A DNA stretch of 64,000 nt from Spironucleus salmonicida (lineage: Eukaryota > Fornicata > Diplomonadida > Hexamitidae): NCBI GenBank assembly GCA_000497125.2, contig CM035320.1, forward strand, positions 1,199,197 through 1,263,196, read 5' to 3'. The translations under genes were made by a program, and so were the position numbers. The notes under the pieces were generated by a model. That model was not told the origin of the DNA, searched no databases, and was given only the letters and a program-made list of their open reading frames with translations. Positions 35,105 through 45,717 of the stretch are shown piece after piece; position 1 is the stretch's first letter, and every line of letters starts with the position of its first letter.

Positions 35105-36466
35105 ATGTTCTCTATAAACGATGATTCAGCTAACTTCCCTAATTTTGATTCAATTTAAGACCATGGAAGCTCATTTCTTCCGTTTGATAGCCAAATGGTA
35201 TAATCCCAACCTTAAATTACCACATTACGTTCTTCTCAAAAATTTTCCCTAACAAGTAGTCCTGATAAAATTCAAACAAATTAAGTCCCACCTAATCAGG
35301 TTCAATATTTAATGGCGAATTTAGTTAGCGCTGGATGCTCAAACTAATCAAGAAAAGTTTAAGATTTAGTAGATTTATTGGCTTAGAATGGTTAAAATGA
35401 TATTATTGATAGAGCTGTTCAATAGCATTTAGGGACACTTCATAATCTTATCACAGATAAATATGGTAATTATTTGATGCAATTATTAATTAAGCATTCG
35501 TCTCCGGACGTATTTTAAAATATTATTGCGTTAATTGAACACAATATTTTAGAATATTCATTCAATTAATTTTCTTGCAGAGTTGTTTAAGCTGTCACTG
35601 ATAGATGTATTTCCTTAAATATTTCCTATTTTGTTTTAAAAGTTTTTGATACTTTAGTATAAACCTAATAATTAACAACTCGTTCATTAAATTCATAATT
35701 TGCCAGCCATATTGTACTTCTTACACTTAATTCTATCCCATATTAAGATTAAGAAAAGATGTTTATATTCGCTGCATAAGATTTTTTAAATATAGCAAAA
35801 GATTAATATGGTTGCCGTATACTTGAGTATGTTTATAAATTTGTTTAAGATGCATTATCTGCAGTTTATGTTGAGGCATTATTTTAATTATTAAGTACTA
35901 ATGTACTACATTTATCAGATAATAGATATGGAAATTATCTTGTGTAGGCTGTTCTTAAAAACCAATTTTATTAAGTAAATAATTATTTAGAAAATATTAT
36001 GTAAGTATTAATGGATAGCTTTAGAACTCTTTCATAATCAAAATTTGGGTCTAATATTTGTGAGTGTGTCGTATAGCTTTGTGACATTTAAAGTCTTGTT
36101 AGATTAATTTCAAATTGTAATTTTGAAGAACTTATTAAAGACTAATATGGAAATTTCGTCACTTAAGTGTTTATTTAGAGAATGTCAGATTTCTCATTAA
36201 AGTGTTAATGCCCAGTATGTTGTATTAAACTTTAGGAATCATTAGAGTATTCTCATGACGTAGAAATGGATCAAATCAATATAGCCTTACCAATAGACTC
36301 AGATGTGATCTGTACGATGGAGCTTTTTAGAAAGTTTTGCTGCTTTATCAAGGGAGTTCTTGATATAGTACCATCTATTCATGTTTAAAGATCTATTTAG
36401 CGTTCTTTTGATTTCCATGACCTTGAAGTTTGTTCATTTGATGAATTTCGTGAACTCATCTTGTGA
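35105..36466 (+). CDS. Pumilio/PUF-domain RNA-binding protein
   Basis: 453 aa. An Asn/Gln/Ser-rich N-terminus (1-85) is followed by about eight Pumilio repeats, recognisable by TDKYGNYLMQLLIKHSSPDV, QFSCRVVQAVTDRCI, SQFASHIVLLTLNS, QYGCRILEYVYKFVQ, DNRYGNYLVQAVLKN, SKFGSNICECVVQLC and QYGNFVTQVFIQRM. The RNA-contact triplets (N-Y-Q, C-R-Q, S-H-L, C-R-E, N-Y-Q, S-N-E, N-F-Q) are readable. A cysteine cluster (CQCPVCC) follows. PUF proteins bind 3' UTRs and control translation or decay. Stop context TTGTGAGTGAGTG. Confidence 0.85.
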
Positions 36467-36537
36467 GTGAGTGTGTAACCTAACATTTTATAGTTACTAA
36501 TATTATTTATAGTATAATTTCATTTATATTTGATTTT

Positions 36538-36543
36538 CACTCC
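36538..36543 (+). promoter_or_regulatory. CACTCC element upstream of TRM1
   Basis: TTTTCACTCC ends 5 bp before the TRM1 ATG; one base shorter than the CCACTCC core of other genes. Confidence 0.35.
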
Positions 36544-36548
36544 TTAAG

Positions 36549-37970
36549 ATGTCTATAACAGAAGGAAAAGTAACATTAAATACTGACGTCGCATTTTACA
36601 ATGAAACATAAGTGTTTAACCGTGATTTCTCTGTCCTTGCCATTTCAACTTTTTTTGATCATTTTAAACCCAGAACATAAAACTAAGAATTAACGCTCCT
36701 TGATGCACTTTCAGCATCTGGACTTCGCGCACTAAGATATGCCGCGGAAATACCGCATGATATAAAAATTACTGCTAATGATATATCATTAGCAGCGACA
36801 GTCCAAATCAAAGAAAATGCAATTTTAAATGCCAAAACTCTTTAAATTTAACATTCAGATGCAAATCTATTTATGTATAATAATCCATGCTAGTTTTCAT
36901 GTATTGATATTGACCCATACGGCCATCCCACTCCATTTTTAGACTCCGCAATTAAAGCTGCTGCGCATGATGCACTGCTCTGTGTGACAGCTACTGATTC
37001 TCTTGTTACTTGCGGACGCCAACCTGAAGAGTGTCTTAGACGTTATAATTCACTTCCTGGAAACTCTGTTTTCGGGCACGAAGCTAGCGTTAGAATCGTC
37101 ATTGCAAGTATCGCAGAAACTGCTGCACGACAGCGTTGTGGAATTGATGTTTTATGCGCTTTTTATCAATTTCATTATTTACGCGTTTTCGTAAAATTAG
37201 ACAAAAAACGTTCTCGTGGTGTTGAAATGATTCAAAATTTGGCAGAAATTAACTATTGCGGGAAGTGCTAAAGCATGAATTTTGGCAGAAAAGTTGGCAG
37301 AATTTTTGCGTCTTAGACTGTAGAAAATTGTGAATTTTGCTATTAAAAACTTAAAGTTTGTGGGCCAATATGGTGCGGCGAAATTGGTAATAAATAGTTT
37401 TTAACACAAATAAATGATAATCTCGAAAAATTTCCATTATTGAATCAAATTTCAAGAATAAGTGCGCATGTAAAGTTCCAGCTTTTGGACTATGACAAGA
37501 CTCCACTTTTTTACGATCTAACAGAGATTTCAAAATACTTGAAAGTCACATGTCCTCCGATGTCGATTTTTGTTAATTTTTGCAGCTAAATTAATGTTGA
37601 AGTTAGTCCTACATGTTATTCTTCTAATGGATTTAAATGTAGCTATGATAGCTTTTAAAAAGTTCGTGACATCCTGAATTTATGGTTTAGATTGATGAAA
37701 AAAGGAGGGAAAAGTAAAAAAGAGTGGGAAGGAAAGGAGTGCGAAATTCTATTTTTGCATAGTGTTTAAGATCTTGAAAAGTTAATGAAAAAAGCAGGAT
37801 TTAATTCTGAATTAATTGAAAATTTTATAAAAGATAACTATTAAGAGTTTGTAAAAGAAGGGGGATTGCAGTATTAAAAAGAATTTACTGGGGAATGGGC
37901 AATTAGTAGTTAGTTGGGGCTCTTTAAAGGCAATCCTGGTAAAAATTGGGGGCCGAAGAAGATGAAGTGA
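36549..37970 (+). CDS. TRM1: tRNA (guanine26-N2)-dimethyltransferase TRM1
   Basis: 473 aa, normal for TRM1. N-terminal ITEGKVTLNTDVAFYNETQV with FNRDFSVL is the family opening ('..EG.a.i....vFYNp.q..NRD'). The SAM-binding core follows: LLDALSASGLRALRYAAEIP, then the catalytic DIDPYGHPTPFLDSAIKAAA and LCVTATDSLVTCG. CGKC and ENCEFC-type cysteines fit the family's Cys motif. Modifies G26 of tRNAs to m2,2G. Starts 82 bp after the PUF gene. The 5' half is GC-richer than the 3' half. Confidence 0.92.
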
Positions 37971-38312
37971 AAATTTGTAATGGGTTTAGTATAATATAAC
38001 ATTAACTCTTTACAAACAATCGAAAAATTAGACCGCTTATATAGTTCGAATTTTTATATAAAATAATACTCATATATATTTTTAAAAACTTTCATAATAG
38101 TAATATGTATAAATGTATATATATAAATAATTAATAGATTATGATAGTTTGCCTACTTAATCAATATAATATATTAACAAAGATTGTTAATTTCCATTCA
38201 CAGTATAAGTTTATTCAAACTAAGAATACTGTAATAAAATTGAGGCAGATGCTTTTGATATCAGAATAAATCAAATTGCCCTAACTCAAAAATTAAAGTA
38301 AAGTTTTGAAAT
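37971..38312. other. AT-rich intergenic stretch
   Basis: Spacer between the convergent TRM1 gene and the 106-aa gene; nothing recognised. Confidence 0.6.
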
Positions 38313-38633
38313 TCACATCTAACTAGAGTAGTAGTTCGTTTTTTGCTGTAGACGTTACAGACGTTCTTGGTCCAGTTACTCCCGTCTTGATTTATGAGAT
38401 TAGAATTTTGGATCTTCTTTGATAGAAGATACAATTTATTACCTTGGTTTCTTTATTTCTGGGGTGTCGTATGAGGCGTATGTAAGTGCTGAATATTTAA
38501 TTTTTTTAGGCTATAATGAATGGTAAGTTTATGATGTGATTGGAGTCATTTAATGATTACGATTGGGATTTGGTAATTTCATGTTATCTAGAATCCGTAG
38601 GATCTCTTTAGGGCCTTGTTTCAAAGTTGACAT
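38313..38633 (-). CDS. Small basic hypothetical protein, 106 aa
   Basis: Starts MSTLKQGPKEILRILDNMKL. Pro/Tyr-rich middle (YHSLQPKKIKYSALTYASYD) and a charged helical C-terminus (FQSHKSRREQLDQERLQRLQ). The base composition of the region is higher in GC than its flanks and the minus frame is cleanly open, whereas plus-strand frames need a frameshift. Size and composition resemble small microtubule-inner or ciliary proteins, but no family is named. Confidence 0.55.
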
Positions 38634-38953
38634 TTGAGGTTTGTCAATATTACGGTATAGGTTTTTATATAATTATATTCTTAATATTACATGACTTTAT
38701 TAATCTTTTGATAATTTTACTAAAAATAAGATAATGTATATTAAGAAAATTGCATAAAAATATAATTATATAATAATGATAAAGTATTAATAAATACTAT
38801 ATAAAAGATAAAAGCATTACAGGTTTGTTTTCCATACACTAAAGCAGTCTTAGTTGATATTTTAATGTATCTAGGTGAGATAGTGAATAATCAAACTATA
38901 CAATTAAATAACTATTATATATGTTAATTTAATAAGTAAATTCAGTTTCACAA
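38634..38953. other. AT-rich intergenic stretch
   Basis: Spacer between divergent genes upstream of the aminopeptidase; nothing recognised. Confidence 0.6.
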
Positions 38954-40276
38954 ATGCTTACTTTTGAAGAATTTATAAGCGCTTCCCCATCACCTTATCA
39001 TTCGGTTAAAACAGCAGTGGATATGCTTGTATCTGCTGGTTTTAAACATATCAGAGAGTCTGAAGTTATACCATCTAATACTCCTTGTGTATATACTAGA
39101 GATGGTACTGCTGTTATTGGTTGGATACCAGGAACTGATTTTACTAGTGGTTTTACTTCAGTATAGTCTCATACTGATTCTCCTTGCCTTAGATTTGTGT
39201 AAAGCGGTGCTATAAAAGCTTTTGGTACTCTTATGTCAATTCCTGTTGAGCCTTACTCAGGATTGGTTGTTGGAAGATTTATTGATAGAAAATTGAGAGT
39301 TGGTGGTAGAATTTCTTATATAGTTGAAAAAGATGGTAAATTCATCCCTGCTTCTATTTTAGTTAAATCTGAGGGTGAATTTGTTATTCCAGGCCTTGCT
39401 CCTCACATGCTTCGTAATCCTGGAGATCCCAAAGATTGGATCCCAGAAGGTGATGATTTTGTTCTTTGTTGCCCTAAAACCGTTACAATCAATGGAAAAC
39501 AAATTGAAGTAAAAGAAAAAGCAACAATGAATGATCTATTTGCTCCCCTTCTCCCAGTAGGAGCTATTATTTCAGCTACTTAAATTGATATATCAGCAAT
39601 TGAATTCAACCGTTATGGGTCTCTCATTTAAGCACCTAGAATTGATAATCTAGCTTCTCTTTATGGATCTGTTGTTGGATTAATTAATTCTTTCAAAAAT
39701 ATTCCCACGTAGGCTAGCACGCGTATGATAGCTGGCTTTAATCATGAAGAGATTGGTTCTAGAACTCGTTCTGGGGCAGCTGGCATAGGCCTCCATGATT
39801 GGTGGTTAAGAGTTTGTTAACTTCCTTCTGATATTGCTATTGCAGCTATGCATAAATCTCTAAATATTAGTGCTGATGGGGCTCATGCTAATCATCCTGC
39901 TAAAGGTGCCTCTTCATGTCATGACCCAATACCTGTTCTTGGTAGTGGTGTTTGTCTTAAGTTTGGCTAAAAGTAGAATTATGCATTCACTGATAATCTT
40001 TCAGCAGTTGTTATCGCTATTGCTAAAAATGCTGGTGTTTCGACTTAAAAGTGGGTCGGTAAGTCATTCAAGGCCGGGGGCGGGACGATCGGGAACCTGG
40101 TGGCGGCGGACTGCGACATGAAGGTTGTGGACATGGGCCTGCCGATGCTGGCCATGCACAGCTGCCTTGAGATGATCGACGAGGCCGACCTGAAGGGCTT
40201 CGAGGTCTTCTGCGCGAGGGTGCATGAGCAGGGCAACGCGATGCTCGGCCTCATGCTCCAGCTGCACCACGAGTGA
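38954..40276 (+). CDS. M18 aspartyl aminopeptidase, AT-rich 5' / GC-rich 3' chimera in composition
   Basis: 440 aa, a complete M18 metallopeptidase (DNPEP/LAP4/APE1 family; removes N-terminal acidic residues, forms large homo-oligomers in cytosol). Metal and active-site landmarks: QSHTDSP (His73), APRIDNLASLYG, the catalytic pair in AGFNHEEIGSRTRSGA, ADGAHANHPAKG, and GGGTIGNL with MHS near the end. The first ~1,100 bp are AT-rich with TAA/TAG for Gln. From about 40055 the same frame becomes strongly GC-rich, and from 40083 it lies inside the right arm of the inverted repeat. The gene therefore depends on the arm for its last 65 codons. Ends CAC GAG TGA GTG A. Confidence 0.93.
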
Positions 40277-40326
40277 GTGAGCAACTAAGTTTGGATACGG
40301 TTTCGGGCATATTATGCCAAATCAGA

Positions 40327-41640
40327 ATGGAGCGGAGAAGGTACCCGACGCTCTACCAGCTCCCGGCGCGCCCCTTCCTGTACGAGCAGGGCCTGCGCGG
40401 TCTGGACGCGATACCCGACGGCTTCCTGGACTCCCTGGCGGCGCGCGGCTTCGACATGCTGTACCTCCTCGGCGCGTGGACGCTCGGGGCCGCCTCGCTC
40501 GCCTGCGACTTCCGGCCCGAGCGCCAGCGTGTGTACCGCGAGCTACTCCCGGACCTGCAGCCCGCCGACGTCATCGGCTCCCCCTTCGCGGTGGCGGCCT
40601 ACGTGGCGAACCCCGCCCTCGGCACGGACGCCGCGCTCCTCGGGCTCAAGCGGCGCCTCAACCAGCGCGGGATGCGGCTCGTGCTGGACTTCGTGCCGAA
40701 CCACGGGTCCCTCGAGTGCGCCGCGGCCTGCCCGGAGCTGTTCCTGCGGGGACCCTTCGGCTCGGCGACGGACCAGCACCCCTCGGGCGTCTTCTTCGGG
40801 AGGGACCGCTACCACATCTGGGGCGACACGGCCCAGTTCGACTTCACGCGGCCCGACACCCGCGCGGCCCGCGGCCTGGACCTGTTCAAGGTGGCCAGCC
40901 TGTGCGACGGCGTGCGCTGCGACATGGCGATGCTGCAGCTGCCCGACGTGCACCGGTCCATCTGGGGCACCGAGATCCCCGACTTCTGGCGCGACGCCAT
41001 CTCGGCGCTCCGGCGCACCTACCGCGACTTCGTCTTCCTCGCGGAGGCCTACTGGGACACCGAGGACGCGCTGGTGGAACGCGGCTTCGACTTCGTGTAC
41101 TGCAAGCGGCCGCTGGACACCTGCGGGGCCCTGCAGGACTGCTTCGCCCAGGGGCTGCGGTGCGGGCCCGCCTGCTGCCACTTCCTGGAGAACCACGACG
41201 AGGCCCGCATCGCGCGGTTCCACAACGCGCTCCCGGCGGCGGTGTAGTGCTACCTCCGGCCGGGGCTGCGCTTCTTCCAGCACGGGCAGCTCGAGGGGCG
41301 CCGGGGCAGGCTCGGGGTCCAGCTGCGGCGTGCGGTACCGGAGGCCGCGGACCCAGCGGTGCAGGAGTTCTACGCGGGCCTGCTGCGGCTGTTGCGCGAC
41401 AACGCCTTCCAGGGCGCCTTCACGCAGGCCGACGTGCACCGCTACGTCTTCTGCGGCCTCTGGACCGGGGCAGCGCGCCGCATCGTGCTGGCCAACCTGA
41501 GCGACCACGCCCTGCAGGTGGCCCTCGCGCCCGGCTGGCTGCAGGGGGCCGTCCGGCAGCTCCTCGGGCACCCCGCCCCGCCCATGGACGGCACCGTGCC
41601 GTTGGGGCCCTTCGCGTTCGCGGTGTACGCGGTAGAGTGA
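40327..41640 (+). CDS. GH13 alpha-amylase-family protein (right copy)
   Basis: 437 aa from ATG 40327; an upstream GTG in frame at 40273 is not used here. TIM-barrel landmarks of GH13: region I-like VLDFVPNHGSLE, region II GVRCDMAM (nucleophile Asp199), region III VFLAEAYWD (acid/base Glu240), region IV FLENHDEARIA (Asp291). The C-terminal beta domain is YRYVFCGLWTG-like (HRYVFCGLWTGAARRIVLAN). Shorter than typical secreted amylases and without a signal peptide, so intracellular glucan/oligosaccharide hydrolysis or transfer is likely. TAG at 41245 (Gln307) is conserved in both arms, while other Gln codons are CAG. Starts 50 bp after the aminopeptidase stop. Confidence 0.87.
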
Positions 41641-41672
41641 GCCTGTATCGCCCTCCCTTCCACCTCTCCACC

Positions 41673-42428
41673 ATGGACCCCGGCGCGCTCTACTTTCTCC
41701 GCTACGCCCCCGAGGGCTTCCAGCTCTCCGGCGCCTCCAGGGACACCACCATCGACGTGTACGGCAAGGTGCTCGCGTCCCAGCCCTCGCTCGTCTCCGC
41801 CACCTCGCCCCTCTCCATCACCACGCAGACCGTGTGCCTCCGCGGCCGGTTCTACGCCGCGTGCGCCCACGAGCTCCTGGAGTTCTCCCCCGCCCCCAGC
41901 GTGCGCATGGGCCTGCGAAGACACGGCAACAACGCCCTCTTCCGCCACGGCCCGCGGCTCTGCTTCCTCGACCAGAAGGGCGCCGTGTTCGACGTGAGCG
42001 ACTTCGCGCTGTCCCCGCTCTGCGTGCTCCGGCCTGCCAGCCGCACGCTCGTGCACTCCGTCTTCGGCCGCACCTTCGCCTTCCTGGACGCCGCGCTCTT
42101 TGAGGTGCGCGACCTCCGCCTGGAGCCGTGCGCGATACAGCCGCTGCTCCCGCTCAAGTTCTCCAGCGTGAACCTGCTCATCGACGCCGATGACTGTGCG
42201 TTCGACCTCCTCACCCAGAAGGCCTACCCCGCCAAGGCCGACATCAACACCGACGACATGGCCGCCAACGCTATCCCGATGGAAATAGGCTGGGTGCTGC
42301 GGAAGGAGTGGTTCGACAGGCACTTCGATGGCGACTTCGACGAGATCCGCGGGGCCGGCAGCAGGGAGTTCCAGGACTTCTTCCGGCGCGAGTTCGAGGC
42401 CCTCAAGCGAGAAAATGGCGTGAAGTGA
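41673..42428 (+). CDS. GC-rich hypothetical protein, 251 aa (right copy)
   Basis: Same gene as 29291-30046, Ala instead of Thr at base 42222. 32 bp after the GH13 stop. The frame can be extended upstream without a TGA to 40314, but that stretch is the antiphase shadow of GH13 (Arg/Ala/Pro-rich), so the ATG at 41673, with CACC just before it, is taken as start. No signal peptide or membrane segment. Pairing with GH13 suggests a role in the same carbohydrate pathway; this is inference. Confidence 0.7.
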   Translation: MDPGALYFLRYAPEGFQLSGASRDTTIDVYGKVLASQPSLVSATSPLSITTQTVCLRGRFYAACAHELLEFSPAPSVRMGLRRHGNNALFRHGPRLCFLDQKGAVFDVSDFALSPLCVLRPASRTLVHSVFGRTFAFLDAALFEVRDLRLEPCAIQPLLPLKFSSVNLLIDADDCAFDLLTQKAYPAKADINTDDMAANAIPMEIGWVLRKEWFDRHFDGDFDEIRGAGSREFQDFFRREFEALKRENGVK

Positions 42429-42619
42429 GAATAGTAATATAATCTTCTAACCCCAATAAATTTGATAGTAGACTTAAAGCTAAGTTAATTATGTAAATTA
42501 GATATATTAATAAACTGATGTTGTTAACAGTCTATAATTATTCATATGTAAATCTACTGGATTAAATTTGTGATGATAAATATTATATATTGTATTATTA
42601 ATAACTAAAAGAATAAATA

Positions 42620-42841
42620 ATGACGGAAGCACTTTAAAAACAATAAAGTTAACTTATATAGCAGGCTACTGTATTATCTGCTTAACTAAATAGAGATTCT
42701 ATTACTGTTAAATAGTAGCTAAATAAAATTAACTAAGAACTCAATGAATTTCTTAAATACGCTAAATAACGTGTATTTGATGCAACTAATACACATAGAT
42801 AAATCTGTGATAATCTTATTAATGAAATTGAGAAATTATGA
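42620..42841 (+). CDS. Small coiled-coil protein, 73 aa
   Basis: MTEALQKQQSQLIQQATVLS ... INQELNEFLKYAKQRVFDAT: one continuous amphipathic helix with Gln-rich start. Resembles small subunits of helical-bundle complexes in general character, but family not identified. Starts 191 bp outside the right arm. The next gene begins 48 bp downstream. Confidence 0.5.
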
Positions 42842-42889
42842 AATTATAATTTATTTATGCTAAATATATTTATAAATATATTTTATATA

Positions 42890-43858
42890 ATGCTCAAAAC
42901 ATCAATATTTGATTATGACGTTTATTATCCGCGTCATAATTGGGCACATTCTAAACATTTAGCAAATTAACTCAGGTCTACGGGAAAAGTAACTCAACTA
43001 CCAGTTTCAGCCTTACTTTCTGAATCAAAAATAAAGTAAAAACAAGGCTCATTATTAGACTTCATTATTTTCTTTGAGATTTCACCTTAAGAATAGCAGT
43101 TTCTCCTAAAGCTATCACCTGTAGAAACCGCTATTGCTTGCAAAAATTATTAGTCAATGTATTCCTTAACAAATAAACTAAAAAATTCTTTGGAGGAGTA
43201 TGATGATTTAACCGATTTTTGTTTGGCTGCATTATAAAATAAGTCTGGTAATGTATAAAATCTCTTTATTAAACTATCAGAATTCATTAAAATTGTTTTT
43301 ACAATAATAGAATTGATTTAAAAATTACGAAATATATAATAATAACCTCTATTTTATGAAATTTACGATGGAATCATACAAAATGAAGTTTTTTCTGTTT
43401 AAAATGTTTTTTCTATATTTTAAATTTTCAGATAGTTTGCTGTTTTTAAAGTCGGTAATGACGATGCTATTTTAGATAGAATCTAGTAGGTCGGTGAAAA
43501 TTTTTAGACCAAAATGCTACTGGGTGTAGGAAAATTAGGAAGGTTGTTATATGTTGGAATTTTAAGAATACTGAGTTATTAAACAACATTTTAAAATTAT
43601 GGAAAATACTATTATGAGTTACTCTATAAAGAAGAAAAAACTTTATAGGTATTTTAAAACTAGAACAACATTCTAGAACAGAGTGGATATAAATAATTTA
43701 CCGTTAATATACGTGGAAAGATTGATATTTTAGATATTTATCCTCTTAAAACTTATAGAAATGATATACTTGATGACTAATTCGATATATATGATATGAA
43801 AAGTAGTAATATTAGATAATCAACCTTAGTTACAGAAGAATTTGACGATTTTGAATGA
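42890..43858 (+). CDS. Hypothetical helical protein, 322 aa
   Basis: Mostly helical globular protein (FLLKLSPVETAIACKNYQSM; KMLLGVGKLGRLLYVGILRI), with an N-terminal segment containing YDVYYPRHNWAHSKH and an acidic tail (VTEEFDDFE). No catalytic motif or repeat is apparent, and I do not recognise the family. Convergent with the next coiled-coil gene, 8 bp between stops. Confidence 0.6.
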
Positions 43859-43866
43859 ATCAGTAA

Positions 43867-44730
43867 TCACTTCTCTTATTTAAACTTTTATTGTTATTAT
43901 TCTTTTAACTACTGAATATCTTAAAATAAATCTTTTATCAATCTTTGTGTTTCAGTTTAATCAGTTTATAGTAATTATTAAAGTTGATCTGCATTATTTT
44001 CTAAATGCAAATATTTATCTTTAAGGTTATTATACTTCTCCTTCATTTTTATTATTTTTCTATCTTTCTAGGCGATCTCTTTGCTTAAAGACTATATAAT
44101 AGACTATAAATTTTAAATTTTATCCGGGTCAACCATATTTTCTAATTCCTAATACTTAGTCTTAAGATTTATATTCTAAATTTCCAATTCCTTTGATAAT
44201 TATTAAGCAGTATGTACATATTCTTAAGGTTGCTACATTTATAGTGTATCTTATATATGTGATAATTATATCTAAAGCTTCTATTCACGTGCTAAAGAAT
44301 TTTAAAGTTCAGATTTCAACTAGTGACTATCTTAAACTTCTGATTCTGCTAGCCCTCCAAAAAGAGAATTTTATTTGACAATATTAACTTAAAGACAGTT
44401 TTATAGCTCTAAATTTTTACTTTTTAAATCTTTTATTTAAGATTGTTGCTATAACATCAAAGACCGCATTTCTTCTACTTCGGGCGATATCTTAACAGCT
44501 TAGCTCGTTTTTAATAATTTTTCTGTTTAAATAATAGGAATATTCTATTTCTATAAAATAATATTGGAAGCCGTTAATTTTTTATTTCTAGGTGAAGTAT
44601 ATTCAGACTAAGATGCACCAATTTCACGGATATGGGTTTTTAAATCAGTTAATAGATTTCTTTGTTGTTAAGATTAAATGAAATAAGTATCTATTTTAAT
44701 GTTATCTTTAGTTGCAAACGAATTTTTCAT
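43867..44730 (-). CDS. Coiled-coil protein, 287 aa
   Basis: The N-terminal ~90 residues are Ser/Thr/Lys-rich with a phospho-site-like TSPRNKK. From about residue 85 an almost unbroken coiled coil runs to the end (LMLQQQSQIKDLKSKNLELQ; LSKEIAQKDRKIIKMKEKYN). Likely a cytoskeletal or basal-body component; unnamed. Divergent from the gene at 44792 over 61 bp. Confidence 0.65.
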
Positions 44731-44791
44731 TGTAGATATGAAGCGGAATTTATGATTTATAATATATTATTATATTCAATAATTTTTTAAA

Positions 44792-45388
44792 ATGTCAAAA
44801 TTTTAAATCTCAAAAAATTCTGCATTTCTACCTAAATCTGAACAAATATAGTAGACTGAGAATCTTATAGAGGTAATTTTAGAAGTTTTAGATGATAACA
44901 ATAATTTATAAGATAGTATGCAACTAAGGTAATAAAAAATTGAGAATATTGATTTCCTTATTTCCAAAACATATATGATTATTGGTAAATTTTTCAGTTA
45001 AAAAGATATTAAAAGATTATTTGAAAATAAATTTGAAGCTTTTTCCCACTCACTTAATGATTTTTTATAAAATTAATTAGTAGCACTTGATATGACAATC
45101 AGTGAAATTAACGATATTGATTGTATTTAGCTTAAAAATTAATTTTAGGAGATTGCTGAAAATGTAGTTTATGGTAATCATATTTATCTATTTATATTGA
45201 TTAATATGTCAAATTCTGAATAGCTCTAAGTTTTTCAGTTTTTGGACAAGTCGTAATAAAGTAAAGTCAAATTTGCTGTAGTAAGTATTACAATGGCCAA
45301 CGATAAAATTGGACAATTGATGGCATCTGTTGAGTATTTAGTAGATGGTAAATAAAAGAGAAGCGTTTGGGATTACAGGACAGTGTGA
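44792..45388 (+). CDS. Hypothetical protein, 198 aa
   Basis: Helical protein (ENLIEVILEVLDDNNNLQDS; FSHSLNDFLQNQLVALDMTI), with a hydrophobic helix GNHIYLFILINM near residue 130. No family recognised. Ends GTG TGA; convergent with the 104-aa gene, 14 bp between stops. Confidence 0.55.
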
Positions 45389-45402
45389 ATGATTTAATTC
45401 AA

Positions 45403-45717
45403 TCAATCATCTTCTATAGTTTCATCTAGTTGTGAGTAAAGACCTTACGAAGTAAGTACCTGTTAAGATTTAGGTGAGTGTGCTCCAGAAATTGTAAAAG
45501 TATCATCTAAAGGCATAAAGTTGTTTAATTGAAGGTATTATTTTGAATATTTCTTTACATCACGAATATCTGATGTATTTAGGTAATCTAATAGTGCTTT
45601 TTATGCATTACTTTAGGGTACCATTAGTTTATCATTCTCAATATTTTGAACTTTCACCTTAATATCAATTGTACTTGATCTTTTTACTTAAGATGATACT
45701 TTCAATATCTTTTTCAT
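45403..45717 (-). CDS. Small hypothetical protein, 104 aa
   Basis: MKKILKVSSQVKRSSTIDIK, then ALLDYLNTSDIRDVKKYSKQ. Mixed charged composition and a clean minus-strand frame favour this over competing plus-strand ORFs (a 47-codon ORF at 45389 and a hydrophobic frame from about 45600). Function unknown. Confidence 0.5.

Larger units (their letters stand above)
40083..42428. repeat. Right arm of 2,346-bp GC-rich inverted repeat
   Basis: Reverse complement of 29291-31636 with differences at 40536, 41079 and 42222 only. Contains the 3' end of the aminopeptidase, the GH13 gene and the 251-aa gene. The outer end coincides with the 251-aa stop codon. GC-rich composition begins 15-30 bp before the repeat boundary on this side. 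Confidence 0.97.

Noticed and set aside
38250-38580. Plus-strand membrane-protein pseudogene with a frameshift.
   Set aside because: The minus strand has an uninterrupted 106-aa frame with protein-like composition over the same bases.
29291-42428. Bacterial contamination or mis-assembled insert as explanation for the GC-rich arms.
   Set aside because: The GH13 gene contains an in-frame TAG read through, stops are TGA, and the AT-rich aminopeptidase continues in frame into the arm with conserved M18 motifs. An assembly artefact in copy number remains possible and is listed as a test.
45389-45532. 47-codon plus ORF (MIQFNQSSSIVSSSCE) directly after the 198-aa gene.
   Set aside because: Antisense to the 104-aa minus gene, too short, and no supporting motif.
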